A stretch of 64,000 nucleotides of DNA, taken from the NCBI GenBank assembly GCA_016702335.1, contig JADJEF010000018.1:248001-312000 (forward strand), in the 5' to 3' direction. This document shows positions 16,338 to 24,741 of this stretch, one piece after another. Numbering within the stretch: the stretch's first letter is position 1; every line of letters begins with the position of its first letter. The notes below the pieces were generated by a model. The model was not told the DNA's origin. It saw nothing but the letters and a program-made list of their open reading frames with translations, and searched no databases. The translations under genes and the position numbers were made by a program. This DNA is from Rhodocyclaceae bacterium. Its GTDB lineage: Bacteria > Pseudomonadota > Gammaproteobacteria > Burkholderiales > Rhodocyclaceae.

Positions 16338-17541
16338 CGTCAGTTTTTGCCGCTTTATGGCGAGATTGCGCAGATCGAAAATCCGATGGCGTTGGATTTT
16401 TTACTCGCTGGAAGCAAAGTGATTTCGTATATCGGCAAGCGGAACCACCTAGAAAAAACACTTTGTTTAGAGTCGGATACAGCCTAACGGATTGCCAGGC
16501 CGACAACAGCGCTTCGCGGTGTTGTCCATCTCCGTGAAGGAGATGGCGGCGCTCCAATGCGGCGTTTGCTTTCGCGGCTCGTTCCGTTGCGCCTGGAAAT
16601 TTTCTCAGGATTCGCAGATGGATTGGATTTTCTACCGAGGCAATGATGACCTTGAATAAATGCAGGTATGGCTGTAACCCTAAGGGTTTGCTCCGCACCA
16701 TTGATACGGCAAGCGTCATTGCGGATCTAAGGTTGTCATCACGCAGTGCAAGGTGGCACCATCCCGCCAAGACTATTTCTGAGCCGCCTGCCGCGGCGCC
16801 CTTTCTAAATAGTTCGGGATCTGGCGGACAACAGTTGCGCCTATGGCAAGCATCAGTCACAGCGTTGTAAGCGTTCTGGACTTGGAGATTTATTCGCTGG
16901 ATCGAGACGCCTTGCCGGTGCACTCGATACGTCAATAGCACGTCTGGAAGATTTGACAGCACACCGACCTCAGCGAGGCGAAGCCAGAGATCCAAGTCTT
17001 CCGCTGCGACATAGTCTTCGCGGTAGCCTCCAATTGTTTGTACTACCCGCCGACGAAACATTGAACCGGGATGAGGTATCCCCCCGTAGCCGTGAAGACA
17101 GCTCGCGACGATAGACTCATGGTCAGATGGATATTCTTGCAAGCAGATCGGAGATCCTTCAGCATCAACCACCTGGATATTGCAACCGACCACGACACAC
17201 TCTTGATGCTCGTTGAGGAAATGGACCTGCCTGGCGAGGCGATTTGGCAGGGAAATATCATCGCCATCCATGCGCGCGATGAGTTCTCCTCGCGCCATTG
17301 CTAGACCCTCGTTGAGCGAACTAATCAACCCTCTGTTTTCTCGGACAACCAGACGAATACGTTGGTCTGCGGCTTCAAACCTCCTCAGAACTCTTAGTGT
17401 GCTGTCAGTTGAGCCATCATCAATGAGTAGTAGCTCGAATGCACTCATAGTTTGAGTAAGGATGCTCTGTACTGCGTGTGCAATGTATCGCTCGCAGTTA
17501 TAGACGGGCATTAAGACAGAGACATGTGGGTTATCCGGCAT
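16321..17541 (-). CDS. Glycosyltransferase family 2 with helical C-terminal extension
   Basis: About 406 residues. The GT-A domain begins HVSVLMPVYNCERYIAHAV, with LLIDDGSTDSTLR and LIARMDGDDISLPNRL as nucleotide- and metal-binding motifs and EDLDLWLRL as the downstream acidic motif. The last ~150 residues form an extra helical region with no known motif. The ATG at 17541 follows the upstream fucosyltransferase stop by 8 bp; a GTG at 17565 overlapping that stop is an alternative. The assigned sugar is unknown. It is the first gene after the AT-rich stretch and itself has a more balanced composition. Confidence 0.85.
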   Translation of the reverse strand: MPDNPHVSVLMPVYNCERYIAHAVQSILTQTMSAFELLLIDDGSTDSTLRVLRRFEAADQRIRLVVRENRGLISSLNEGLAMARGELIARMDGDDISLPNRLARQVHFLNEHQECVVVGCNIQVVDAEGSPICLQEYPSDHESIVASCLHGYGGIPHPGSMFRRRVVQTIGGYREDYVAAEDLDLWLRLAEVGVLSNLPDVLLTYRVHRQGVSIQRINLQVQNAYNAVTDACHRRNCCPPDPELFRKGAAAGGSEIVLAGWCHLALRDDNLRSAMTLAVSMVRSKPLGLQPYLHLFKVIIASVENPIHLRILRKFPGATERAAKANAALERRHLLHGDGQHREALLSAWQSVRLYPTLNKVFFLGGSACRYTKSLCFQRVKNPTPSDFRSAQSRHKAAKTDDGEDV

Positions 17542-17549
17542 CTGCTTTT

Positions 17550-18425
17550 TTATACCTTGATCCACGTATCGGGCAGAAGGTCACGTGTATCCGCATGATG
17601 GATAGAGAACCATCGCTTTGGTGCAATGACGACTTTTCCTGGATGTACCCCTAGCCAGGCTGCCCACCAACTGAATGAGCTGTTGGCAATGATGAAATGC
17701 TTGCACGCAGACATGAGTCGCATGTCTTCGAAATCAGCGCGGCCGTGATTGATTCGCACGATTTCGGTGGGGCCTGGCAAATGCAAGTTTCGTTCTGCCC
17801 AGTCGGGATCATCAGAGAAGACAAAATACTTTAGATCGCCAACCTTCTGACGCATGATATTTGCGGAGGCAACGTAATACCCTGCAGAGCATGTTCCATG
17901 GATGCAATTTGTCCTCGCATTGCTAACGTAATCACCGCGCCGAACATGTACTGCGACAGATGTGACGCCGCCGATGCGCTCCAAATACTTTGCATTCTCG
18001 ACGGTTGGGGGGGCACGAAACTGGAAATCCGAACGAATGACCGTCGCGTTGTTAAGAAAATACTTCTCACTCTGCCAGTATCCACGAACAATGAGGCTAC
18101 CCGTCAGTGAGTGGACCGAGTTGTCAAATCCTGATTCGCTGTCCATTACGTATTGAATGGCGCCTCGCGAGGCAAACTGCATACCAAAAACTCCGATGCG
18201 TCTACCAAATGGGAGATCTGCAAGCTTTAGCAGTACGTCATAGAGAGGTGGCGCAAATTCAGCCTTTATGGCAAATGCCCCTAGCCCGTATTGCCGTTTA
18301 GTTCCTTTTGCCAAGTAGGAAAGATCAAGTCGAAGCGATGTTTTTTTTTGCAACGCAAGGGAACGTCCCATTGCATATTGAAACATCTGGTTTCCCAGAC
18401 CGCCGGTCAACTGGATGAGTATCAT
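17550..18425 (-). CDS. Alpha-1,2-fucosyltransferase (GT11)
   Basis: This 291-residue protein carries the hallmarks of GT11. The N-terminus reads IQLTGGLGNQMFQYAMGRSL. The GDP-fucose-binding motif is VAVHVRRGDYV (near residue 156). Further C-terminal motifs are FVFSDDPDWAE and FIIANSSFSWWAAWL. It transfers L-fucose from GDP-L-fucose to a galactose- or glucose-type acceptor on the cytoplasmic side. The genes for its donor (manC, gmd, fcl) are on the other side of the tig-lon block in the same window. It ends 8 bp before the next GT2 gene and is in the AT-richer part of the locus. Confidence 0.9.
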   Translation of the reverse strand: MILIQLTGGLGNQMFQYAMGRSLALQKKTSLRLDLSYLAKGTKRQYGLGAFAIKAEFAPPLYDVLLKLADLPFGRRIGVFGMQFASRGAIQYVMDSESGFDNSVHSLTGSLIVRGYWQSEKYFLNNATVIRSDFQFRAPPTVENAKYLERIGGVTSVAVHVRRGDYVSNARTNCIHGTCSAGYYVASANIMRQKVGDLKYFVFSDDPDWAERNLHLPGPTEIVRINHGRADFEDMRLMSACKHFIIANSSFSWWAAWLGVHPGKVVIAPKRWFSIHHADTRDLLPDTWIKV

Positions 18426-18442
18426 TTTGAGGGGCGCCTAGA

Positions 18443-19189
18443 CTACGTTGCTGCGTCATTATCCGTTGCTTGCTTTTTAGCAGGGTTTGCTTTGCTGGCA
18501 AGTAGATGGAATCCAAAGCATAGAACCTCTGATGATCCAGAATCCAATTTGCTGAGCCTCGATAGACTTGATAACATTACTCTTAACACAATTCGATTGA
18601 TCACGTTCATGTGAGTTTTTGTGTACCGTTCCGCAACGCTTGGCAGGCGACGCAATTCTTGGCCAATATATTCAAAATAGCTTCCATTTGGATCGATTTG
18701 AAGTATTTCAAGATTGTATGTAGGACAGACCTCTTCGTAAAAATATCGACTAAACCCAGTTGAATAAAAGTGTGGCGCAAAATGTGTTAGGCTGCAAAAT
18801 GGCGCAGTAAGGATCAGATGGCCACCAGGCTTGAGGATACGTGCAAATTCCTTGATGGCTAGTACTGGATTTTTAATATGCTCAAGCACTTCGGTACACA
18901 GAATTGCTTCAAACGATTCGTCTGGCACCGGAATATTGGTTATATCGCTAACAATATCGAGCTTGCCGTAGTCCCATTTTTTCGCTTGCAGTGCCGTTCG
19001 GGACGCCAAAGGATCGTATTGCGCAAAGTCTTGTGCAACGTATTCCAAGTGCTCGCAATCCTCACGATATTTCTGTTCGCCAGCTCCGGCATCAAGTATT
19101 CGACTTCCTCGCACCAAGTTATTTAGGACTTTCCTGACCCACGCATCACGAGCCGATTCGTTTTGGGTTCCGATTAAGTTGCTCATCAT
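18443..19189 (-). CDS. Class I SAM-dependent methyltransferase
   Basis: 248 residues. SAM motif I is RGSRILDAGAGEQKYRED (near residue 32), with the DITNIPVPDESFEAILCTEVLEH region as motifs II/III and RILKPGGHLILTAPF as the late strand. There is no zinc ribbon, so it belongs to a different subgroup from the methyltransferases at 6079 and 14512. It sits directly upstream of the fucosyltransferase gene (17 bp gap) and downstream of the GT/FkbM fusion. A target on the glycan is likely, but nothing identifies it. Base composition is AT-rich compared with the flanking regions, suggesting acquisition from another source. Confidence 0.8.
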   Translation of the reverse strand: MMSNLIGTQNESARDAWVRKVLNNLVRGSRILDAGAGEQKYREDCEHLEYVAQDFAQYDPLASRTALQAKKWDYGKLDIVSDITNIPVPDESFEAILCTEVLEHIKNPVLAIKEFARILKPGGHLILTAPFCSLTHFAPHFYSTGFSRYFYEEVCPTYNLEILQIDPNGSYFEYIGQELRRLPSVAERYTKTHMNVINRIVLRVMLSSLSRLSKLDSGSSEVLCFGFHLLASKANPAKKQATDNDAAT

Positions 19190-19299
19190 TTCTCACCTAG
19201 GCCAGCAGAGTTGGACGTGACCAAGCAAAGAATGGCTTCATTGTGCGTTCGAAACAATCGTGCGCCCCACAATCCGCCTTTTGGTCTAAAAAATCAGTG

Positions 19300-20943
19300 C
19301 TAGTTTTGAATGGGGTCGTCCTGTGCGGCGATGCCCCATAGCTTGTCTGTATCGCCAACGATAAACACATATCCAAGCAGTGTTAGAAAAGCCTGCAGCT
19401 GATCACTGTCTGTCGACGATAACGAATAATCATCCTCGTAAATAATAAATCGAGGTAGCTTTGAAAGTTGCTTTAAGGTGCTCAGTATTAGCCATTCAGC
19501 ACCTTGAACGTCCAGTATTAATAAATCAATTCTTGTAATTGAGTGCTGTCTTTCTATGTCTGCCAAAGTGATGGCTTCTAATTCAATATTTAGAATTGAG
19601 TTAATATAACGGGAAATGTTTTGTTGGTATTTATTTCCTCTGAATTGATTTTTTTTTATCCAATGTACAATAGTCTCTCGCTGAAATGATCCTTGCCCAT
19701 GTGCCCATCTATTCTTTGGGCCATCACCATCCATCTCATTTGCAACGATTGGGTCTATAAAATAGAATCTATTTGTGGTCCGTTCTTTTCCGATGACCGC
19801 GTTCACGATAGAGATATTTGATTTTTTACAGTATAGCATACGTACAGGGGCGCAGTAATAGGGAAGTGCCTCGACTAGTATCGTCTTCCCAGCATGGTGA
19901 GCTAAATATGACCGAAGAGGATCGCTACTGACTCCATCATTTGCACCAATCTGCACTATCACCGCTAATGGGGCGCCTTCAAAAAAATCGCGAAGAAAAA
20001 TGGATACTGAGTTGGGCGATGCTTTCTTTAAATTAAATTCTAAAGTAATTGAAAATATTTCTATTTTCATCGAAGTAAATTTATTATTAGATTTTAATTG
20101 GTTTATTGGCAAGTAGTGGCTATATGGGGCATGATAATTTTCGAAAGTGACAAAGTGCATCTTTCGGAGTGATGGATGATTTGTGAATATTTCTAGATTA
20201 CATGCAGGACCTAAATGGCTATATCCATTACGCAACCAGTGATTTCCATGTTTTTGTGGAATGGGTTTTGGACCCCTGAATCTTTCACTACACATCCATG
20301 TTCCAATTGTTTCATACTCACTAAATGGCGATGATCCTGATTCAGGGGTAATTGCTTGAAGAATTGTGGATTTCCAGTCGAGGTTGCTCCTTGATTCAAT
20401 TTCCTGCAACATAGATTCAATTGCATGGCCATAGAAAGGAAGGCACTGAGCAACGAAAGACGATTTAATTGATCTTTTTAAGCCAAAAACTATTCTAATT
20501 AAATCGAAATATGGTTTGTGTGATTCGTTGCCGGTAAAGTATCGTGGTCTGCCGACCTCATCGAAAAACTTCAAAGGACGAAGCGGAACAGTATCGGCAT
20601 CCCAAATTAAAATTCGTTCCTGACTGCAACTTCGCGCAAATTCAATTTTTAAAAACTGTTGGTATAGCCAGTTACTTCTTGAGCGCTGATCCCTTGTGTG
20701 ATTTTGATCTAAATGACGTTCAATTTTTTTCAGATAGGATGATGGTAAAACAGTCTCTTCGCTGATAACTTGAATTGCAGGAACGGTATTTTCTCGGAAT
20801 AATTTTATTGCGTGTTCAGGGACGATTACGACATATGATGCGCTATCGATATATTTTGGAATGGCTAGTGACGCGACGGACCATGTCTGAAGATCTTTGG
20901 TAGCACAAACACTGACGACTAAATCTATGTTTTTCAGTCGCAT
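19300..20943 (-). CDS. Fusion protein: DUF6492-like glycosyltransferase domain plus FkbM-family methyltransferase domain
   Basis: 547 residues with two domains. Residues about 1-280 resemble DUF6492-type transferases: VVSVCATKDL at the start, a QQFLKIEFA segment and ILIWDADTVPLRPL with a D-x-D metal motif. Residues about 310-547 form an FkbM methyltransferase: VIVQIGANDGVSSDPL as SAM motif I, ILVEALPYY, and a late IDLLILDVQGAEWLIL motif. FkbM enzymes O-methylate sugars, so the protein may add and then methylate a residue. The gene is strikingly AT-rich for this genome, with gaps of about 110 bp on both sides, fitting a separately acquired gene. The domain boundary (about 285-305) is approximate. 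Confidence 0.7.
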   Translation of the reverse strand: MRLKNIDLVVSVCATKDLQTWSVASLAIPKYIDSASYVVIVPEHAIKLFRENTVPAIQVISEETVLPSSYLKKIERHLDQNHTRDQRSRSNWLYQQFLKIEFARSCSQERILIWDADTVPLRPLKFFDEVGRPRYFTGNESHKPYFDLIRIVFGLKRSIKSSFVAQCLPFYGHAIESMLQEIESRSNLDWKSTILQAITPESGSSPFSEYETIGTWMCSERFRGPKPIPQKHGNHWLRNGYSHLGPACNLEIFTNHPSLRKMHFVTFENYHAPYSHYLPINQLKSNNKFTSMKIEIFSITLEFNLKKASPNSVSIFLRDFFEGAPLAVIVQIGANDGVSSDPLRSYLAHHAGKTILVEALPYYCAPVRMLYCKKSNISIVNAVIGKERTTNRFYFIDPIVANEMDGDGPKNRWAHGQGSFQRETIVHWIKKNQFRGNKYQQNISRYINSILNIELEAITLADIERQHSITRIDLLILDVQGAEWLILSTLKQLSKLPRFIIYEDDYSLSSTDSDQLQAFLTLLGYVFIVGDTDKLWGIAAQDDPIQN

Positions 20944-21061
20944 ATAGAATCCGCCTACGAAAAATCTCCAAAAAAACTATCAGTAATTAATTTATTCTGG
21001 GTGGCGCTAGCAATGTGCATGGTAGTCTGAATCGATATAATTAAACGATTATTGTAGATGC

Positions 21062-22327
21062 TCATTTGACTTCCCAATTGAGCAGTGGACGTAGTACTCC
21101 ATGCATGATCCCCTTGTAATCTCCACGGGTTGGCGCGTTAATATTGTCCAGTACCGTAATGGTTGTGTCAACGGAAACATGAATTCTTGTTGGGTTAGGT
21201 GATGTGAGTGCGCAGGTTAAGATGTATTCGCGATCATTTAGGAAGTTTTCTGGAATCCAGATTATCGCGCGATATTGTTTAATGGCAGTAAAGTTATCTG
21301 TACAGATGCTTTGAAATAGCTTAATGCCATCTGTAGTGCTTAATAGAATACATGGTTGAGGGTTGGCGTTGGCTTCTATGACATTAAAGTCGAATGCTAT
21401 TCCAAATGACTTATCTACAACTAGATTTGTGACGGGTGAGTTATCGCGGTCAATTATTTCTATTGAACTTATGGTTGCAGTTTTATCCCCATCATTTATT
21501 GTAAGTTTGCTTGAACTCGGGTTTTTTCTATCAACCGTAGTTAAGTACTCATGAATAATTTCTTTTGTTTGGCCTTGGCTATGAATTAATCCATTCATCA
21601 AAAATATTGCCTTATTGCATAGAGTGGAAATTGCTCCTATATTATGACTAACAAAAATAACCGTTCGCCCGTCTTTTCCTATGTCATTAATCTTTGTGAG
21701 GCATTTCCTTTGAAACTGTACATCTCCAACCGCAAGTACTTCATCCACAAGCAAAATTTCTGGCTCAAGGTGCGCGGCAACCGAAAACGCTAAACGCATA
21801 TACATTCCGCTCGAGTAATGTTTGACCGGTGTATCGAGAAATTTCTCCACTTCTGAAAATGCAACAATCTCGTCGAATTTTTGCAGGATTTCCCTGCGCC
21901 TCATGCCTAAAATCGCGCCATTTAGAAAGATGTTTTCACGGCCGCTTAGTTCTGGGTGAAACCCCGTACCTACTTCTAGCAGACTTGCAACTCGTCCGTG
22001 CAACCAGACATCGCCCTTGGTCGGTTCTGTAATTCTGGACAGGATTTTTAACAGAGTGCTCTTTCCAGCACCGTTTCGCCCGACGATGCCTACGACTTCA
22101 CCCTGTTTTATCTCAAAACTTACGTCGTCTAGGGCCCAGAAAGTGCCATCATCTGGCGGTTCTCGGGTGCCTCCCTGCTTAACAGATGCATCGATTCTTT
22201 GACGGATCGCCCTAAATGGTGCCGTAGCCAAGTCGGTCAGGCTTTCAGTCAGTCGTCTGTAGGACGCTCGCTGGCCTAATCGATACTGCTTGCCTAAGCC
22301 TTCTACTCTTATGGCTATATCGGACAT
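21062..22327 (-). CDS. wzt: Polysaccharide ABC transporter ATP-binding protein (Wzt-like) with C-terminal glycan-binding-type extension
   Basis: 421 residues. The ATPase domain has Walker A GRNGAGKSTLLKIL (near residue 75), the signature YSSGMYMRLAFS (near 170), Walker B ILLVDEVLAVGD and the H-loop IFVSHN. The order and the N-terminal KQYRLG segment fit the Wzt/TagH group, which exports O-antigen or teichoic-type polymers with the Wzm permease. Residues after about 270 form an extra beta-rich domain, like the Wzt C-terminal domain that recognises the modified non-reducing end of the chain. The permease gene follows upstream with a 36-bp gap. The 3' part is AT-rich while the ATPase part is more balanced, so the C-terminal domain may have been exchanged. 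Confidence 0.88.
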   Translation of the reverse strand: MSDIAIRVEGLGKQYRLGQRASYRRLTESLTDLATAPFRAIRQRIDASVKQGGTREPPDDGTFWALDDVSFEIKQGEVVGIVGRNGAGKSTLLKILSRITEPTKGDVWLHGRVASLLEVGTGFHPELSGRENIFLNGAILGMRRREILQKFDEIVAFSEVEKFLDTPVKHYSSGMYMRLAFSVAAHLEPEILLVDEVLAVGDVQFQRKCLTKINDIGKDGRTVIFVSHNIGAISTLCNKAIFLMNGLIHSQGQTKEIIHEYLTTVDRKNPSSSKLTINDGDKTATISSIEIIDRDNSPVTNLVVDKSFGIAFDFNVIEANANPQPCILLSTTDGIKLFQSICTDNFTAIKQYRAIIWIPENFLNDREYILTCALTSPNPTRIHVSVDTTITVLDNINAPTRGDYKGIMHGVLRPLLNWEVK

Positions 22328-22363
22328 TTGATTAATTTGGTCATATCCACCTCCTGGGAATAT

Positions 22364-23275
22364 TCATACCCAGTCCGCCATTGTTCGTTCCATGGCGCGA
22401 AAGTAAAGCATGCCGGAAATCAATGTCGTCAGCACCACGGTCAGCGAGACCACCAGTAAAAAAACTGGTGGCGCTGAGCTACCTAGTAGCGCCCACCTGA
22501 AGCCTTCCACCACGCCTACCATCGGGTTAAGCCCATACAGAAGACGCCATTTATCAGGAACAATACTTAGCGGGTAGGCTACAGGAGTTATGAAGAGCCA
22601 GATTTGAATCAGGAAACCCGTGGTGTAACGGAAGTCCCGATACATTGCACTCAGCGCCGATAGCCACAAGCCAACAGCTAGCGCGGTCAAGACGGCGAAT
22701 GCGACCAGCAGGGGCAGAGTCAGTATCGCCCCTCCGGGGGGGATACCGTAAATTATCATCATGGCCAGCAGTATTGCGAAAGCGACGGCAAAATCAACCA
22801 AACTACCTATCACAGCTGCAAACGGGATCAGTAGTCGAGGAAAATAGACTTTGGCAATCAGGTTCTGGCTATCTACCAAGCTAGCGCTTGATGCACCCAT
22901 TGCCTGGGCGAAAAGCTGCCAAGGCAGTAGCGCACAAAACGTATAGATTGGATAAGGTATTCCACTTTCAATCTGGGAACTCATACCGGCCAGATGACCA
23001 AAGAACACGCTAAAAACCACCATGGTGGCGAAGGGCTGCAAGACTGCCCAAGTAGCACCCAATGCTGTCTGCTTATACCGAACCTTGATGTCGCGAACTG
23101 CCAGAAACCAAAGCAGGTCGCGATAATGCCAAAGCTCGCCAAAGTCGATTCTCGCTAGGCCGTGCCGTGGTCGCAAATGGATCAAGATTGTGGGCGGTGC
23201 TACGGGAGTGGTTGAACCAGATCGCGGCGAAAAATCAGGGAAAGACTCAGGAGAGGAATCGGGCATGGACTTCAA
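22364..23275 (-). CDS. wzm: Polysaccharide ABC transporter permease (Wzm-like, ABC-2 type)
   Basis: 303 residues with six probable membrane helices after an N-terminal cytoplasmic segment. The segment FGELWHYRDLLWFLAVRDIKVRYKQT (given here only as a position, about residues 44-69) is the amphipathic entrance region typical of ABC-2 polysaccharide exporters. The middle has GLWLSALSAMYRDFRY, also conserved in the family. With the Wzt-like ATPase next to it, it forms the inner-membrane exporter for the assembled glycan. This implies cytoplasmic polymerisation rather than the Wzx/Wzy route; no wzx or wzy gene is evident in the window. Confidence 0.88.
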   Translation of the reverse strand: MKSMPDSSPESFPDFSPRSGSTTPVAPPTILIHLRPRHGLARIDFGELWHYRDLLWFLAVRDIKVRYKQTALGATWAVLQPFATMVVFSVFFGHLAGMSSQIESGIPYPIYTFCALLPWQLFAQAMGASSASLVDSQNLIAKVYFPRLLIPFAAVIGSLVDFAVAFAILLAMMIIYGIPPGGAILTLPLLVAFAVLTALAVGLWLSALSAMYRDFRYTTGFLIQIWLFITPVAYPLSIVPDKWRLLYGLNPMVGVVEGFRWALLGSSAPPVFLLVVSLTVVLTTLISGMLYFRAMERTMADWV

Positions 23276-23385
23276 TGAACTGGTCTGTGTTGTATGAGGT
23301 ACTGGAATGAGGCGTGACTGCCTTTCGTCGCGTGAGCTATCAAATATTCGATCACCAAGCCGTCAATGGTGCGGCGACAGGGTGA

Positions 23386-24348
23386 TCATCGGGCGTGTAT
23401 GGCCAACGTCCGACCAATGGCTTCATCAAGCCTGACCAAGGGGCGTAGTCCTAGAGCCGTATGCGCTGCAGTCAGCGTCGGAACGTATTGGGGTATTGGT
23501 GATGCGTCATTCTCGTGGCCTTCGATGATGACGTTCACATTGCGATGCGCGGCAATACGTCGTGCCAATTCACCAATGCTGACATCCTCGTCCGATCCGA
23601 CATCGTAAGTCTGCGCTACGTCGCCGTTGACCAGGAGGGTTAGCAGCCAGACTGCCAGATCGGCGCCGTAAAGAAAGCTGCGTACCGGCGTACCGTCCCC
23701 TTGTACCCTTATCGGGCCACCCGCGAGAGCATCGCGAATAAAGCTGCCTACCGCAAATTTGTTAGTTAGTGGTAGGTACGGCCCTATGAAGGCGAACCCG
23801 CGCGCGATGACAACGTTCAGACCGCTGCCCAGATAGAGCGCCTCGGTCCGTTTTTTGAGCTCGCAATAGGCCAACTGGCTCGTAGTGCCATACACCGCAC
23901 CTGAACTGGCATAGAGCACGCGTGTCGCGCCACTTCGCTTCGCATAGGCAATGACTTGCGCAGTAGAGGCGAGTGTGGCTTCCGCTAGCACCGTTCCACC
24001 AGCGCCGATTTCAGCAGCCGTGGGCGTGGCGAGGTCAATGACGAAGTCGCATGCTTGGGGGAAGTCTGCCGTGGCTAGCGAAGTGCATTGACACCAATCG
24101 AACTCCGGACGCATTGCCAGTCTGGGGTATTCGTGCGCGAACCGGGTGGGGTCGCGACTGGGTAGACTGGCGCTAATGCCGGTTCCGAGTTGGTTGTTGG
24201 CTGCGCTGATGCTTTCGAGCAACCACTTGCCATAAAAACCTGTGGCCCCGGTGATTAAAAAATGCGCGCCACGCAATGCAGACCAGACTTCTTCTGTATG
24301 CCGTAGCACATGATTAAGATCGTTTGCTGGAACTGAAGGTAACGTCAT
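23386..24348 (-). CDS. NAD-dependent epimerase/dehydratase (extended SDR)
   Basis: 320 residues. The nucleotide-binding motif is FLITGATGFYGKWLL (near residue 30). The catalytic set is YASSGAVYG with the active-site YCELKKR (Tyr-x3-Lys). PLTNKFAVGSFI and VRSFLYGADLAVWLL are the substrate-side and late SDR segments. It modifies a nucleotide sugar for the glycan; the precise substrate is unknown. It is the first gene of the minus-strand operon, so a promoter is expected upstream of 24348, where a copy of the dispersed repeat lies 43 bp away. The next gene (wzm) follows after 110 bp. Confidence 0.82.
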   Translation of the reverse strand: MTLPSVPANDLNHVLRHTEEVWSALRGAHFLITGATGFYGKWLLESISAANNQLGTGISASLPSRDPTRFAHEYPRLAMRPEFDWCQCTSLATADFPQACDFVIDLATPTAAEIGAGGTVLAEATLASTAQVIAYAKRSGATRVLYASSGAVYGTTSQLAYCELKKRTEALYLGSGLNVVIARGFAFIGPYLPLTNKFAVGSFIRDALAGGPIRVQGDGTPVRSFLYGADLAVWLLTLLVNGDVAQTYDVGSDEDVSIGELARRIAAHRNVNVIIEGHENDASPIPQYVPTLTAAHTALGLRPLVRLDEAIGRTLAIHAR

Positions 24349-24391
24349 TTAGTAGTGCGGGTAAGTGGCTTCGCTCCGTCAAGCGAACTAA

Positions 24392-24421
24392 CCGCAAGCC
24401 GGCGCTGGTGAGATGGCGATT
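24392..24421 (+). repeat. Dispersed ~28-bp repeat, copy 5 (intergenic, upstream of SDR gene)
   Basis: CCGCAAGCCGGCGCTGGTG followed by AGATGGCGATT differs from the consensus at two positions. It lies in the 275-bp gap 24349-24623, which otherwise shows no gene and only weak promoter-like hexamers. Confidence 0.8.
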
Positions 24422-24623
24422 TGATGTTTCTTACAAAACACTTATCGGCGACAAGATAAAGATGTCTCAGCTTAGATTTTGGGAAGTATAGGCTTCAAAG
24501 ACTCGTGTTCTCGCGCAAAAGCCCACCATTCGACGGCGAGGTCAAAAGGAAAATAGGTAGAATGCCGCCCTTGCAGTCGAGCGGGTCCATCGTTGTTTGC
24601 CAACCGGAAGATCTCGCTTGCTT

Positions 24624-24708
24624 GCCCAGGTGGCGGAATTGGTAGACGCACCAGATTTAGGTTCTGGCGCCTCGCGGCGTGGGGGTTCGAGTCCCTTCCT
24701 GGGCACCA
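24624..24708 (+). tRNA. tRNA-Leu (anticodon UAG)
   Basis: The acceptor stem GCCCAGG pairs with CCTGGGC, followed by discriminator A and an encoded CCA at 24706-24708. The anticodon arm CCAGA-TTTAGGT-TCTGG has the anticodon TAG, reading CUA and related leucine codons. A long variable arm (CGCCTCGCGGCG) is present, as expected for the class II tRNA-Leu, and the T arm has GGTTCGAGTCC. It directly precedes tig (33 bp). A TAGAAT hexamer about 65 bp upstream could be its -10 box, but this is weak. Confidence 0.97.
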
Positions 24709-24741
24709 AAAACACTTTAAATTCAATAGGCAGAAATCACT

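Noticed and set aside
23995..24025. Possible inverted repeat copy in the SDR gene (ACCAGCGCCGA)
   Set aside because: Match limited to about 11 bases; the flanks differ.
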